A stretch of DNA of 37,393 nt from Oscillospiraceae bacterium (GCA_031262065.1 JAISIK010000026.1:1-37393), one strand, 5' to 3'. Positions 17,421-26,383 are shown, numbered from the stretch's first letter. Numbers and translations are program-made. The notes: generated by a model not told the origin, from the letters alone.

Positions 17421-19220
17421 ATGAGTGACGCGATTAAGGAACGCAGCGAGTTTCGCGAGGAAGACAAATGGGCAATTCACGATATTTACGCCGGCGACGA
17501 ACTGTGGCAGGAGGACAGCAAACGCCTGAAGGCGCTGGGGGTCGAGGCAGTCGGCTTTGCCGGGAAACTCGGTGAGTCCGCGCAGTCGCTGCTGGGCTTT
17601 TTGAAGCTCTCGGAAGAAGTGTTTTTGCTGACCGATGCCCTTGCAAATTATGCAATGCGCAAGTCAGACGAGGACAAGCGCGTGGCAAAGTATCAGGATA
17701 TGGTCGGCTCGGTTATGAGCACCTTTGTCGAGGTTGACGCGGCAACCAGTTTTGCAACCCCGGAGCTGATGGCGATTTCCGATGAAACTCTGGAGAATTT
17801 CTATGCACAGTGCCCCGAGCTTTTGCAGTTCCGCCGCTATTTGAGCGATATTCGCCGCCGCCGCGAGCATGTCCTGAGCGCCACGGAAGAAAAGCTGCTT
17901 GCAGCAGCGGGCGAAATGGCAAACTCCCCCGAAACCATCTACAGCATGTTTTCCGACGCGGATTTGACCTTCCCCGATGCGGTAGACCGTGAGGGAAAGA
18001 GCCATCCGCTTACGCAGGAGACCTATATTGCCTATCTCCACAAGGCAGACCGCATTTTGCGCAAGGACGCTTTTGAGAAGTTCTACGCAACTTTCTACAG
18101 CTACCGCAATACCTTGGCGTCGACCCTCAACGCGCAGGTCAAGCAGCTGCAATTCTTCGCGCAGGCACGGAAATATGAAAATTCCATGCAGGCGGCGCTT
18201 GATGGAACCAATGTTCCGACCGCGGTTTACACAAACCTCATTGAAGCGGTGCATAAGCACATGGACAAGATGTATCGCTATATCGACCTGCGCAAGAAGC
18301 TCTTGGGCGAAGAAGAGCTGCATATGTACGACATTTATGTGCCGCTTCTCAGCGAAATCAGCGCGGAGATTCCCTATGAGCAGGCTGTGCGCACGGTTAT
18401 GGACGCCGTTCGCCCGCTCGGCGAAGAATACGGCGCAATCTTGAAGCACGGCTTCGAGAATCGCTGGGTAGACGTTTACGAGAATGTCGGTAAGCGCTCC
18501 GGCGCATACTCCGCAGGGGCAAAGGTGCATCCCTTTGTCCTGATGAATTACAAGAACACGCTCGACAGCCAGTTCACCCTTGCCCACGAAATGGGGCATG
18601 CGCTGCACTCGTACCTCTCCAACCGCGAGCAAAAACCGCTTGATGCAGAGTATGTCATCTTCGTGGCGGAAGTTGCCTCGACCTGTAATGAGGCGCTTTT
18701 GATGGAGTATTTGCTTGCCCGCACAACGGACAAGAAGCAAAGAGCCTACCTCATCAACCACTTCTTAGAGCAGTTCCGCACCACCCTCTATCGGCAGACG
18801 ATGTTTGCGGAGTTTGAGATGAACATCGGCAAACTCTCGCAAGACGGCGCAACGCTCACAGCAGAAGCCCTCTGTGAGGAGTACAGCCGCTTGAATAAGC
18901 TCTATTACGGCGAGAACATGGTCATCGACGAGCAAATTGCCATGGAATGGGCGCGTATTCCGCACTTCTACCTGAACTACTATGTATTCCAGTACGCAAC
19001 CGGCTACGCCGCGGCAATCGCCCTTTCGCAGCGCATTCTGAATGAAGGCGAGCCTGCTGTGAAGGACTATCTCTCCTTCCTGTCCGGCGGCTGCAGCAAG
19101 AGCCCGATTGATCTTCTCAAGGGCGCAGGGGTGGACATGAGCACGACCGCACCTGTAGAGGCTGCGCTTGAGCACTTCGGCAAGCTGCTTGACGAGATGG
19201 AAGCGCTCATGCAGGACTGA
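17421..19220 (+). CDS. pepF: Oligoendopeptidase F (M3 family)
   Basis: A 599-aa cytoplasmic zinc metallopeptidase that degrades short peptides. The zinc motif HEMGH is at residues 389-393 (LAHEMGHALHS), with the third ligand expected in the EVASTCNEALL segment about 25 residues later. The N-terminal helical domain (LTDALANYAMRKSDEDKRVA) and the overall length are normal for PepF. It has its own sigma-A promoter and an AAAGGAG Shine-Dalgarno. The 88-aa gene begins 3 nt after its stop, so the two are probably cotranscribed. Confidence 0.95.
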   Translation: MSDAIKERSEFREEDKWAIHDIYAGDELWQEDSKRLKALGVEAVGFAGKLGESAQSLLGFLKLSEEVFLLTDALANYAMRKSDEDKRVAKYQDMVGSVMSTFVEVDAATSFATPELMAISDETLENFYAQCPELLQFRRYLSDIRRRREHVLSATEEKLLAAAGEMANSPETIYSMFSDADLTFPDAVDREGKSHPLTQETYIAYLHKADRILRKDAFEKFYATFYSYRNTLASTLNAQVKQLQFFAQARKYENSMQAALDGTNVPTAVYTNLIEAVHKHMDKMYRYIDLRKKLLGEEELHMYDIYVPLLSEISAEIPYEQAVRTVMDAVRPLGEEYGAILKHGFENRWVDVYENVGKRSGAYSAGAKVHPFVLMNYKNTLDSQFTLAHEMGHALHSYLSNREQKPLDAEYVIFVAEVASTCNEALLMEYLLARTTDKKQRAYLINHFLEQFRTTLYRQTMFAEFEMNIGKLSQDGATLTAEALCEEYSRLNKLYYGENMVIDEQIAMEWARIPHFYLNYYVFQYATGYAAAIALSQRILNEGEPAVKDYLSFLSGGCSKSPIDLLKGAGVDMSTTAPVEAALEHFGKLLDEMEALMQD

Positions 19221-19223
19221 GCC

Positions 19224-19490
19224 ATGGCGGATATTTTCCTTCCGATACTCCACAGCTTTGTTAACGAGAATATTTTCACAGGCAGCTGCGGCAGTCTGCG
19301 CTTTCGCATTGCGCCGCAGGTGAAGAAGCTGAACAAAAAAGAGGTCGATTTTGCGAATAGCTCCATCAAGTGCGAGCTTTGGCGCGGTCAGCTTTGCTAT
19401 GAGCTTAGCCAAATCGAGCAGGAGAAAACCGTGCCTTTAACGGAAGAAGGACGCGCGGAAATCAAAGCATGGCTTGAAGAAAACAGCTAA
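19224..19490 (+). CDS. Small conserved-type protein, 88 aa, unknown function
   Basis: An 88-aa soluble protein, starting MADIFLPILHSFVNENIFTG, with FRIAPQV in the middle and a C-terminal TEEGRAEIKAWLEENS helix. I have an impression of similar short hypothetical proteins in clostridia but no function. The start is 3 nt after the pepF stop, with coupled translation likely, and the shared bidirectional terminator follows directly. It contains two cysteines in the N-terminal half and one in the middle, with no metal-site spacing. Confidence 0.75.
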   Translation: MADIFLPILHSFVNENIFTGSCGSLRFRIAPQVKKLNKKEVDFANSSIKCELWRGQLCYELSQIEQEKTVPLTEEGRAEIKAWLEENS

Positions 19491-19526
19491 AAAACGAACC
19501 TACCGGGGTTATTCCTCGGTAGGTTT
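19489..19526. terminator. Bidirectional terminator between the pepF unit and the pseudouridine synthase
   Basis: A 9-bp stem AACCTACCG (19497-19505) with CGGTAGGTT (19517-19525). On the minus strand it is followed by six T (19489-19494 is AAAAAA); on the plus strand the T run is weaker. The stop codon of the minus-strand gene (19509-19511) lies in the loop. Confidence 0.7.
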
Positions 19527-20477
19527 GCTTTGCATATTATTTGGGAAATAGTCCGCAACAAAGGAAACGTCTTTTACCCGAAATTCGCGATTATGGAGAT
19601 AGGAGAGCGCACCGGCATCGCTCGTGAAGCGAAAGGCAAGATGATAGGCATAGAGCGCTTGATATTTGTGCGCGCAGGGCTTTGCGCCGTACTTTACATC
19701 GCCGAGCAGAGGGAAACCATCGTGGGCGAATTGCGCGCGAATTTGGTGCGTGCGCCCGGTAATCAGAGCACATTCTACGAGGGAGAGCCCGTTGCGGTAT
19801 TCGAGCAGGCGATAACGCGTTTCGCAGTATTTTGCATCTTCCTGCGGCTGATTGCAAATTTCCACGCGATTGCGCCTGTCGTCCTTCGTCAAATAGCCGA
19901 TGAGCCTTCCCTGCGCGGGCACGCTGCCCTCGCAAATTGCGAGATAGCGCTTTTCAACCTCGCGGTTCTTGATTTTTTCGTTCAGAATCCGCAGCGACTG
20001 TGCATTTTTCGCAGCAATCACGATGCCGCCGGTGTTGCGGTCGATGCGATTGCACAGGGCGGGGGAGAAGCTCTGCTCTTCGCGCGGTCGCCACTGCCCG
20101 CTTTGGTATAAATACGCCCGCACGTGGTCAATCAGCGTGCTGCCGAGCCCGTCGCCGTCGTGCACGGCAATGCCGGGCGCTTTATCGATAAGCAGGATGT
20201 TTTCATCTTCATAAAGGATATCGAGCTTCGGTGCGGTGATACGCAGATACGCGTTATCCGCTGCGGGCGCATCGAAAAATTCGTCGTTAATGTACAGCTG
20301 CAGAATATCGCCCGCCTGCAAAATTTCCTCCCGCGTCGCTTTTTTGCCGTTTTTCTTGATGCGCTTGAGGCGAATATATTTTTGCAGCAAAGAGGCGGGA
20401 AGCAGCGGAACTGCCTTCGACAAAAAGCGGTCGAGCCGCTGCCCGGCGTCGTTTTGCCCGATTTTCAACTCTTTCAC
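19509..20477 (-). CDS. RluA/RluD-family 23S rRNA pseudouridine synthase
   Basis: A 322-aa enzyme converting specific uridines in rRNA to pseudouridine. An N-terminal S4 RNA-binding domain (about 14-70, QRLDRFLSKAVPLLPASLLQ) is followed by the catalytic domain with NRIDRNTGGIV, where Asp146 is the catalytic residue; RIDRNTGG replaces the commoner RLDxxTSG. The C-terminal part has RTHQIRAQFAHDGFPLLGD and YGA, both usual. The start is GTG at 20475-20477 with GGGAGG 9 nt before it. The exact target position (RluC- or RluD-like) cannot be decided from sequence alone. Confidence 0.92.
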   Translation of the reverse strand: MKELKIGQNDAGQRLDRFLSKAVPLLPASLLQKYIRLKRIKKNGKKATREEILQAGDILQLYINDEFFDAPAADNAYLRITAPKLDILYEDENILLIDKAPGIAVHDGDGLGSTLIDHVRAYLYQSGQWRPREEQSFSPALCNRIDRNTGGIVIAAKNAQSLRILNEKIKNREVEKRYLAICEGSVPAQGRLIGYLTKDDRRNRVEICNQPQEDAKYCETRYRLLEYRNGLSLVECALITGRTHQIRAQFAHDGFPLLGDVKYGAKPCAHKYQALYAYHLAFRFTSDAGALSYLHNREFRVKDVSFVADYFPNNMQSKPTEE

Positions 20478-20572
20478 GGCGGATTTCCTCCCTTGCGACG
20501 GCGTTTTCTATTACTATGATGCTGCGAAAGGGGAAAGTCAAGTCTTTTTCTGCGGAAAAAGTGAAAAAGCAT

Positions 20573-20601
20573 TTGACAAATCAATGCCAAACAGCTATAA
20601 T
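20573..20601 (+). promoter_or_regulatory. Consensus sigma-A promoter of yceD-rpmF
   Basis: TTGACA (20573-20578), 17-nt spacer, TATAAT (20596-20601): a perfect consensus, 34 nt upstream of the yceD start. The strength fits the ribosomal-protein gene it drives. Confidence 0.92.
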
Positions 20602-20635
20602 ATTCCCTGCACGACTACGAATGTTGGGGATAGCT

Positions 20636-21139
20636 ATGCTGCTGAGATTGTCGAAAATTATCGATGTGCCGAATGCGCCAATTCCCTTCGAGGAAACGCT
20701 TGACCTGCGCGATATGCGCTTTGGCGGTTGCTGCCCGGTGCAAGAGCCGGTGCTGGCAAAAGGCGCGGTTCGCCAAAATGCGGGCGTGCTCACCCTAATT
20801 GCGGAACTCAGCACGACGCTGCATGCCCTCTGCGACCGCTGCGCGGCTTCCTTCGAGCGTGCGGTTTCCTATCAAGTGGAGGCACTTCTCGTGCACGAAC
20901 TTGCGGACGAGCATTGCGCCGACGCGTGGACCTTCCTCATTGAAGACGACTGCGTTGATTTAGATGAGGTGCTCTCTACCGCCTTTGTGCTGCAAATGGA
21001 TTCCAAGCTCCTGTGCACGCCGGACTGCAAGGGTCTGTGCTGCACCTGCGGAAAGAATCTCAACGAGGGCGATTGCGATTGCCGCCCTGAACCCGATCCA
21101 CGTTGGGCTGCTCTTGGGCAGCTGTTAAAGGATAAATAA
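20636..21139 (+). CDS. yceD: YceD/DUF177 family protein
   Basis: A 167-aa protein of the DUF177 family, typically encoded just before rpmF and, in plants and bacteria, linked to 23S rRNA accumulation. The family cysteines are visible: LCDRCAASFER near residue 64, then LLCTPDCKGLCCTCGKNLN near 130-145, a likely metal site. ATG 20636 has a modest GGGGA upstream; ATG 20621 is an in-frame alternative adding five residues. It sits 41 nt before rpmF in one transcript from a consensus promoter. Confidence 0.88.
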   Translation: MLLRLSKIIDVPNAPIPFEETLDLRDMRFGGCCPVQEPVLAKGAVRQNAGVLTLIAELSTTLHALCDRCAASFERAVSYQVEALLVHELADEHCADAWTFLIEDDCVDLDEVLSTAFVLQMDSKLLCTPDCKGLCCTCGKNLNEGDCDCRPEPDPRWAALGQLLKDK

Positions 21140-21180
21140 GAGTATTTTGCGATTAGCATCTGACCGAGGAGGTGTCATCC

Positions 21181-21366
21181 ATGGCTGTTCCAAAGTGTAA
21201 AGTTTCCAAGGCGAGACGCGATAAGAGACGTAGCTCTCACTGGAAGCTCTCCGTTCCCGGCGTTGTCGCTTGCCCGAAGTGCGGCGAAGCACGTCTGCCC
21301 CACAGAGCTTGCAGAAGCTGCGGTACCTACAATGGCCGCGAGGTTCTCTCTGTAGAGGCAAAATAA
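21181..21366 (+). CDS. rpmF: 50S ribosomal protein L32
   Basis: A 61-aa zinc-binding ribosomal protein. The N-terminus [20 protein letters not shown] is typical, and the CPKC ... CRSC pairs form the zinc ribbon (the C+ form). The start at ATG 21181 follows GAGGAGGTG. A clear terminator begins 22 nt after the stop, and the gene is the end of the yceD-rpmF unit. Confidence 0.97.
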   Translation: MAVPKCKVSKARRDKRRSSHWKLSVPGVVACPKCGEARLPHRACRSCGTYNGREVLSVEAK

Positions 21367-21388
21367 TTCCGATTTGTGAATAAAAGAT

Positions 21389-21418
21389 GAGGAAGGGCAG
21401 CCCTTCCTCTTTCTTTTT
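21389..21418 (+). terminator. Intrinsic terminator after rpmF
   Basis: A 9-bp stem GAGGAAGGG (21389-21397) with CCCTTCCTC (21401-21409), 3-nt loop, followed by TTTCTTTTT. Confidence 0.9.
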
Positions 21419-21423
21419 CAGGA

Positions 21424-21452
21424 TTGAAAACGCAGGCAATTTATGGCATAAT
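21424..21452 (+). promoter_or_regulatory. Sigma-A promoter of the der-plsY-gpsA-gtrA unit
   Basis: TTGAAA (21424-21429), 17-nt spacer, CATAAT (21447-21452). It begins only 6 nt after the rpmF terminator T tract and lies 52 nt upstream of the der start. Confidence 0.7.
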
Positions 21453-21504
21453 ACTTAGAGTGTATTTATAGCGGAAAAAACCGCAGGGAAGGAGGCAATG
21501 CGCT

Positions 21505-22833
21505 ATGGCGAAACCTTTGGTTGCCATCGTCGGCAGACCGAACGTGGGGAAATCCATGCTCTTCAATAAGCTGACGGGCAAACGCACTGCCATTGTAGAA
21601 GACACCCCCGGCGTTACGCGCGACCGCATTTATGGCGCGAGCGACTGGAACGGTCGGGATTTTGAACTGGTGGATACCGGCGGCATCGAGCCGAAGACCG
21701 ACAGCGATATGCTGAAATTCATGCGCAGGCAGGCGGAAATCGCCATCGAAACAGCGGACGTTATCGTGATGGTCACCGACGTGCATACCGGCGTAACTGC
21801 GGCGGATATGGAGATTGCAGCCCTTTTGCAGCGCAGCAAGAAGCCTGTGTGCGTCGCGGTGAATAAGTGCGACTCTGTCGGCAGAATCAACACGGATGTA
21901 TACGAATTTTACGCCCTCGGTTTGGGCGATCCCATAGAGGTTTCCGCCCTGCACGGGCACGGCACGGGCGATTTGCTCGACTGGTGCGTGGAAAACTTCC
22001 CGGAGAAAAGCGAAGAGGAGGAGCAGAGCGATATAATCAATGTCGCAATCATCGGCAAGCCGAATGTGGGCAAATCCAGCCTCCTCAATCGCATTTTGGG
22101 CTTCGAGCGCGTGATTGTCTCCGACGTTGCGGGAACAACGCGCGATGCAATCGACAGCCGCTTTGATAACGACTTCGGGAAGTATCGCTTCATCGATACG
22201 GCAGGGATGCGCCGCAAGTCCAAGGTGGACGATGCAATTGAGCGCTACTCGAACATGCGCGCCATTGCAGCTATCGACCGCGCGGACGTCTGCCTGATTC
22301 TTATCGACGCCGAAGAGGGCGTCACGGATCAGGACACAAAAATTGCAGGGCTTGCCCACGAGGCAGGCAAAGCCTGTATTATTGTCGTCAATAAGTGGGA
22401 TGTGGTCGAAAAAGAGACCAATACCATGAACGAGAAAACGGCGCAGATTCGCGCGCAGCTCGGCTACATGCCCTATGCGCCACTGCTGTTCATCTCCGCC
22501 CTCACGGGGCAGCGCGTGAATAAGCTGTTTGAGCTGATCAATTTCGTTTCCGAGCAGAGCGCCATGCGCATTACAACGGGCATGCTCAACAATATCCTTG
22601 CAGACGCCACGGCGCGCGTGCAGCCGCCGACTGACAAGGGCAGACGCCTGAAGATTTATTATATGACGCAGGTCGGCGTGAAGCCGCCGCATTTTGTGAT
22701 TTTCTGCAACGACGCCCGCCTTTTCCATTTTTCCTATCAGCGCTATTTGGAGAACCAGATTCGTGCGGTATTCGGTCTGGAGGGCACACCCGTTCGCATA
22801 ACAATCCGACAAAAAGGCGATCAGGAGGAATAA
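21505..22833 (+). CDS. der: Ribosome biogenesis GTPase Der (EngA)
   Basis: A 442-aa protein with two tandem GTPase domains: P-loops GRPNVGKS near residue 10 and GKPNVGKS near 183, with DTPG and DTAGM switch motifs and NKCD/NKWD specificity motifs. A KH-like C-terminal domain follows (about 355-442). Der acts in 50S subunit assembly. It has AAGGAGG upstream of its ATG. plsY begins 2 nt after its stop. Confidence 0.97.
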   Translation: MAKPLVAIVGRPNVGKSMLFNKLTGKRTAIVEDTPGVTRDRIYGASDWNGRDFELVDTGGIEPKTDSDMLKFMRRQAEIAIETADVIVMVTDVHTGVTAADMEIAALLQRSKKPVCVAVNKCDSVGRINTDVYEFYALGLGDPIEVSALHGHGTGDLLDWCVENFPEKSEEEEQSDIINVAIIGKPNVGKSSLLNRILGFERVIVSDVAGTTRDAIDSRFDNDFGKYRFIDTAGMRRKSKVDDAIERYSNMRAIAAIDRADVCLILIDAEEGVTDQDTKIAGLAHEAGKACIIVVNKWDVVEKETNTMNEKTAQIRAQLGYMPYAPLLFISALTGQRVNKLFELINFVSEQSAMRITTGMLNNILADATARVQPPTDKGRRLKIYYMTQVGVKPPHFVIFCNDARLFHFSYQRYLENQIRAVFGLEGTPVRITIRQKGDQEE

Positions 22834-22835
22834 AC

Positions 22836-23453
22836 ATGGCGTGGAGAATCATAGTTTGTATCATAGCGGGCATTTTGCTCGGCAGCCTGAATGGCGCAAT
22901 TGTTGTGTCAAAAACCTTCCTCAACGATGATGTGCGCGAAAAGGGGAGCGGCAATGCGGGGCTTACAAACTTTATTCGGAACTTCGGCGGTCGCCTGACG
23001 CTGCTTTTGGTTGTAATCGATATGGGCAAGGTTGTACTTGCCTGCTATGTCGGCAAGCTGCTTTTGCCCGGGATGGACGCGAACCTTGCAAAGATGATCG
23101 GCGGCGCATCTGCGCAGCTCGGGCACATTTTCCCTGTGTTTTACGGTCTGCGCGGTGGCAAGGGCATCTTGTCGAGCGCTGCCCTTGCGCTTATCATGCA
23201 CTGGCTGATCTTTGTTATCGGCTTCTCGCTGTTTTTGATTATAGTTTTTACAACGCGCTATGTTTCTCTGGGTTCCATGCTCGCGTCGCTTGTCTACGCG
23301 GTGATGTTTGTGCTTCTATTTTGGAGCACGCCAATGGTCTGGGCGCTTGCGCTTGTGATGGTTGCGCTGGCGGTGTTTATGCACAGAGAGAATATCGACA
23401 GGCTCTTGCATGGCACGGAACACAAGTTTTCCCTGAGTAAATCAAAGAAATGA
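22836..23453 (+). CDS. plsY: Glycerol-3-phosphate acyltransferase PlsY
   Basis: A 205-aa membrane enzyme that transfers the acyl group from acyl-phosphate to glycerol-3-phosphate, the first step of phospholipid synthesis. The family motifs are present: GSLNGAIVVSK, GSGNAGLTNFIRNFG and HIFPVFYGLRGGKGI. Five or so hydrophobic segments match the usual topology. It lies between der and gpsA, so the supply and acylation of glycerol-3-phosphate are made from one transcript. Confidence 0.95.
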   Translation: MAWRIIVCIIAGILLGSLNGAIVVSKTFLNDDVREKGSGNAGLTNFIRNFGGRLTLLLVVIDMGKVVLACYVGKLLLPGMDANLAKMIGGASAQLGHIFPVFYGLRGGKGILSSAALALIMHWLIFVIGFSLFLIIVFTTRYVSLGSMLASLVYAVMFVLLFWSTPMVWALALVMVALAVFMHRENIDRLLHGTEHKFSLSKSKK

Positions 23454-23462
23454 GGCACTGGT

Positions 23463-24464
23463 ATGCAAATTACGATAGCCGGCAGCGGCGGCTGGGGCAC
23501 GGCTCTGGCGCTATTGCTGCTTCGCAATGGTCATGATGTAACGCTTTGGTCGTACTGTTCGCAGGAGAGCGAACAGCTCGCGCAGACGCGGAAGAATCCC
23601 TTCCTGCCGGGCGTGGAACTGCCAAAAGAGCTGAAATTCTCCGCTGATGCGTCCTGCGCGAAGGACGCGCAAATGGTCATTTTTGCTGCGCCGTCTTTTG
23701 CGCTGCGCAACACCGCGAAAACCTTTGCCCCGCACTTATCGGAAAGCGCCGTTGTTGTGAGCGTAACGAAGGGCATTGAGCTTCAAAGCGGTATGCGGAT
23801 GAGCGAAATCGTCGCGCAGGAGTGCGCAAAGACGGTCGTTGCCCTATCCGGCCCGTCCCATGCGGAGGAGGTCAGCCGCGGGATTCCCACGGGCGTTGTG
23901 GCAGCCTGCGCAGACAAAACGCTTGCCGAGTTTGTGCAAAATGCGTGTATGTGCGATTTCTTCCGCGTGTATACCAGCCCCGATGTTGTCGGCGTGGAGT
24001 TGGGCGCCGCGCTGAAGAACGTGATAGCGCTGTGCGCCGGCGTTTGCGACGGCATGGGCTACGGCGATAACACCAAGGCGCTTTTAATGACGCGCGGGCT
24101 TGCGGAAGTTGCGCGGCTGGGCATGAAGCTCGGCGCAAAACGCGAGACTTTTGCGGGGCTTGCAGGCGTCGGCGACTTGATTGTCACCTGCACGTCGCTG
24201 CATTCTCGTAATCGCCGTGCGGGCATCCTAATCGGCGAGGGCGTCGGCGTGGAGGACACCATGAAGCAGGTCGGCGCGGTTGTCGAGGGCTACTTCGCTG
24301 CGGACTCCGCGTGGAAACTTGCGCAGGAAAACGGCGTCGAAATGCCCATTACGCAGGCGGCGTACGAAGTGCTTTACAGCGGCGTCAGCCCGAAAAGCGC
24401 AGTGGAATCCCTAATGATGCGCCAAAGAACCGCAGAAGAGGAGCATAGTCAATGGGCACTTTAG
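23463..24464 (+). CDS. gpsA: Glycerol-3-phosphate dehydrogenase [NAD(P)+]
   Basis: A 333-aa cytoplasmic enzyme that reduces dihydroxyacetone phosphate to sn-glycerol-3-phosphate for PlsY. The N-terminal Rossmann motif is GSGGWGTALA. The central and C-terminal parts carry SGPSHAEEV, the catalytic Lys in GAALKNVIALCAGVCDGMGYG, and LAGVGDLIVTCTSLHSRNR. Start ATG 23463 follows a weak GAGGCAC. The end overlaps the GtrA gene by 13 nt. Confidence 0.97.
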   Translation: MQITIAGSGGWGTALALLLLRNGHDVTLWSYCSQESEQLAQTRKNPFLPGVELPKELKFSADASCAKDAQMVIFAAPSFALRNTAKTFAPHLSESAVVVSVTKGIELQSGMRMSEIVAQECAKTVVALSGPSHAEEVSRGIPTGVVAACADKTLAEFVQNACMCDFFRVYTSPDVVGVELGAALKNVIALCAGVCDGMGYGDNTKALLMTRGLAEVARLGMKLGAKRETFAGLAGVGDLIVTCTSLHSRNRRAGILIGEGVGVEDTMKQVGAVVEGYFAADSAWKLAQENGVEMPITQAAYEVLYSGVSPKSAVESLMMRQRTAEEEHSQWAL

Positions 24465-24886
24465 AAAGAACGCCGCAAAAGCGTGAGTTTATGCGGGCGG
24501 TAAAATTCCTACTGCTTTCCATCTCGGCGGGCGTTATTCAGATTGCGTCCTTTACCGTGCTCAACGAGCTGATTTCGTGGAGCTATTGGCCGTCGTATTT
24601 GATTTCGCTGATTTTGTCGGTGCTTTGGAACTTCACGCTCAATCGGCGCTATACCTTCCAATCTGCAAATAATGTCCCCGTGGCGATGATGAAGGTTTTC
24701 GCATTTTACTGCGTATTCACGCCGCCGTCGGTGATTATGGGCAGCTATCTTGCAGATACTCTCTTGTGGAACGAGTATCTGGTCACCGCAATCAATATGG
24801 TTCTGAATTTCGTGCTGGAGTTCCTGTATTGCCGCTATTTTGTCTTCAAAGACAGCCTCGACACCAACGACTTGGCGAAGAAATAG
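24452..24886 (+). CDS. GtrA-family membrane protein
   Basis: A 144-aa protein with four predicted transmembrane helices. Its FTLNRRYTFQSA segment and C-terminal YCRYFVFKD are the usual GtrA-family signatures. GtrA proteins help move or modify lipid-linked sugars in the membrane, but specific substrates are rarely known. The start lies within gpsA, with AGAGGAGCA upstream. Coupling to phospholipid genes is seen here, but a direct pathway link is inference. Confidence 0.88.
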   Translation: MGTLERTPQKREFMRAVKFLLLSISAGVIQIASFTVLNELISWSYWPSYLISLILSVLWNFTLNRRYTFQSANNVPVAMMKVFAFYCVFTPPSVIMGSYLADTLLWNEYLVTAINMVLNFVLEFLYCRYFVFKDSLDTNDLAKK

Positions 24887-24926
24887 GGAATGTCTACATC
24901 TTGTAAATATGAAAATATAACAGAGC

Positions 24927-24955
24927 AACCCCCTCCGGTGCAGCCGGAGGGGGTT
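24927..24955. terminator. Bidirectional hairpin terminator between gtrA and oadG
   Basis: A 12-bp perfect stem AACCCCCTCCGG (24927-24938) with CCGGAGGGGGTT (24944-24955), 5-nt loop. It sits between convergent genes. T-rich stretches on both sides are interrupted, so it may act in both directions with moderate efficiency. Confidence 0.75.
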
Positions 24956-24959
24956 CGCT

Positions 24960-25154
24960 TTATTTCGATTTTCCGCGGAAGAAGCGTTTGCTCAAGTAGA
25001 TTGAGAAAACGTAGAGGCGGTTGAGCATGAAAATTGTAAACATGATGATAAGAATTACGACAAAAATCGCGCCCCAACCTTCGCCCATGAGGCGAAGCGC
25101 CTCGCCGATGTCTGCCGGACGCGCCGGGATGGCGGTGGAAATAATTTGTAACAT
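24960..25154 (-). CDS. OadG-related small sodium-pump subunit
   Basis: A 64-aa protein with one transmembrane helix (about 28-48, GAIFVVILIIMFTIFMLNRL) and a basic tail (KRFFRGKSK), the shape of minimal OadG-type gamma subunits that hold decarboxylase pump complexes together. ATG 25154 follows AAGGGGG; TTG 25160 is too close to the SD. The start lies 12 nt after the beta-subunit stop, so the two proteins are made together. Full OadG has a longer soluble tail that is absent here. Confidence 0.8.
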   Translation of the reverse strand: MLQIISTAIPARPADIGEALRLMGEGWGAIFVVILIIMFTIFMLNRLYVFSIYLSKRFFRGKSK

Positions 25155-25166
25155 GACCAAACCCCC

Positions 25167-26279
25167 TTAGAATAGATGCACAAGGCTGAGAATTAAGCCG
25201 CCTGCGATGACCGAGGCAATCTGCCCGGAGACATTGACGCCAACCGTGTGCATCAGCAGGAAGTTCTCGCGATCTTCTTTCAGCCCCATCTTGTGGATAA
25301 CCCGCGAGGACATGGGGAAGGCGGATATGCCCGCCGCGCCGATCATGGGATTGAGTTTCTTCCCGTTCGGCAGGAAAAGGTTGATGAACTTAGCGACCAT
25401 AACACCGCCTGCGGTATCGAAAATGAAGGCGACCAGCCCCAGCCCCATAATCAAAAGCGTTGCCGGCTGCAGGAAGTCCTGCGCGCCCATATTCACGGCA
25501 ATGGTAAGCCCCAAAAGCAACGTAATGAGATTCGCTAAAATCTTCTGCGCCGTTTCGGAGAGGGAATTGAGAACGCCGCACTCGCGAATCAGGTTGCCGA
25601 ACATGAGGAAACCCACCAGCGCCACTGCCTTCGGCGCGAAAATGCCGGTGATGACGGTAATAATCACGGGGAAGAGGATGCGCGTTGTGCGGGGAATGTC
25701 CTTCGGCTCATAGGGCATGCGAATCAGGCGTTCTTTTTTCGAGGTCAGCAGCTTCACAATCGGCGGCTGCACCAGCGGAACGAGCGCCATATAAGAGTAA
25801 GCTGCAACGGTAATTGCACCGATATACCTGCTGCCGAGCTGCGTTGCCACGACAATGGAAGTCGGACCGTCCGCCGCGCCGATGATGGCGATGGAGGCGG
25901 CGTCGATAATATCAAAGCCGAAGATGCTGGCAAGGAAGAAGGTAAAGAAGATGCCGAACTGCGCCGCCGCGCCGAAAATCATCAATTTCGGATTCGACAG
26001 CAGCGGACCGAAATCAATCATTGCGCCGATGCCGATAAACAGCAGCAGGGGGAACAGCTCGTTTGCGATGCCGCCGTCGTATAAGGTTTTAAGAACCGAT
26101 AAATCAGCGCCCGGAAGGTTCATCATAATCGCGCCGAAGCCGATGGGAAGCAGCAGCGAGGGTTCCATATCCTTGCCGATTGCCAGATAAATCAGGACGC
26201 CGCCGATAAGCCACATGAGAATCATCAGATAATTGTCGCCGGAGAACAGGAGCTTGCAACTGTCGAACAGAGCACTCAA
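25167..26279 (-). CDS. Sodium ion-translocating decarboxylase beta subunit (OadB/GcdB/MmdB family)
   Basis: A 370-aa integral membrane protein with about nine helices. The signature IIGAADGPTSIVV contains the Asp (residue 137) equivalent to the sodium-coordinating Asp of OadB, and AGISAFPMSSRV is also family-typical. In known complexes the beta subunit couples decarboxylation on the biotin carrier to sodium export. The carboxyltransferase and biotin-carrier genes are not in the window, so which acid drives it is unknown. The start is TTG 26279, with GGAGGG 7 nt upstream; a longer frame exists but lacks an SD and crosses the promoter. Confidence 0.9.
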   Translation of the reverse strand: MSALFDSCKLLFSGDNYLMILMWLIGGVLIYLAIGKDMEPSLLLPIGFGAIMMNLPGADLSVLKTLYDGGIANELFPLLLFIGIGAMIDFGPLLSNPKLMIFGAAAQFGIFFTFFLASIFGFDIIDAASIAIIGAADGPTSIVVATQLGSRYIGAITVAAYSYMALVPLVQPPIVKLLTSKKERLIRMPYEPKDIPRTTRILFPVIITVITGIFAPKAVALVGFLMFGNLIRECGVLNSLSETAQKILANLITLLLGLTIAVNMGAQDFLQPATLLIMGLGLVAFIFDTAGGVMVAKFINLFLPNGKKLNPMIGAAGISAFPMSSRVIHKMGLKEDRENFLLMHTVGVNVSGQIASVIAGGLILSLVHLF

Positions 26280-26324
26280 AGAAATCCCTCCAGAAATGTA
26301 TAGTTTCGTATATCCATAAATAGG

Positions 26325-26353
26325 ATTATACAGGAAATTCCGCGCAGTAGCAA
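26325..26353 (-). promoter_or_regulatory. Sigma-A promoter of the oadB-oadG pair
   Basis: On the minus strand TTGCTA (26348-26353), a 17-nt spacer and TATAAT (26325-26330), 45 nt before the TTG start. Confidence 0.75.
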
Positions 26354-26383
26354 CTCTTATTATAGCGTCGAAGGAGAAAAAAC

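Noticed and set aside
17664-18761. A 365-codon minus-strand open frame inside pepF
   Set aside because: Antisense shadow of pepF, with no initiation signals or family resemblance.
21466-22812. A 448-codon minus-strand open frame opposite der
   Set aside because: It mirrors Der exactly and shows the His/Arg-rich composition of antisense frames. There is no SD or domain.
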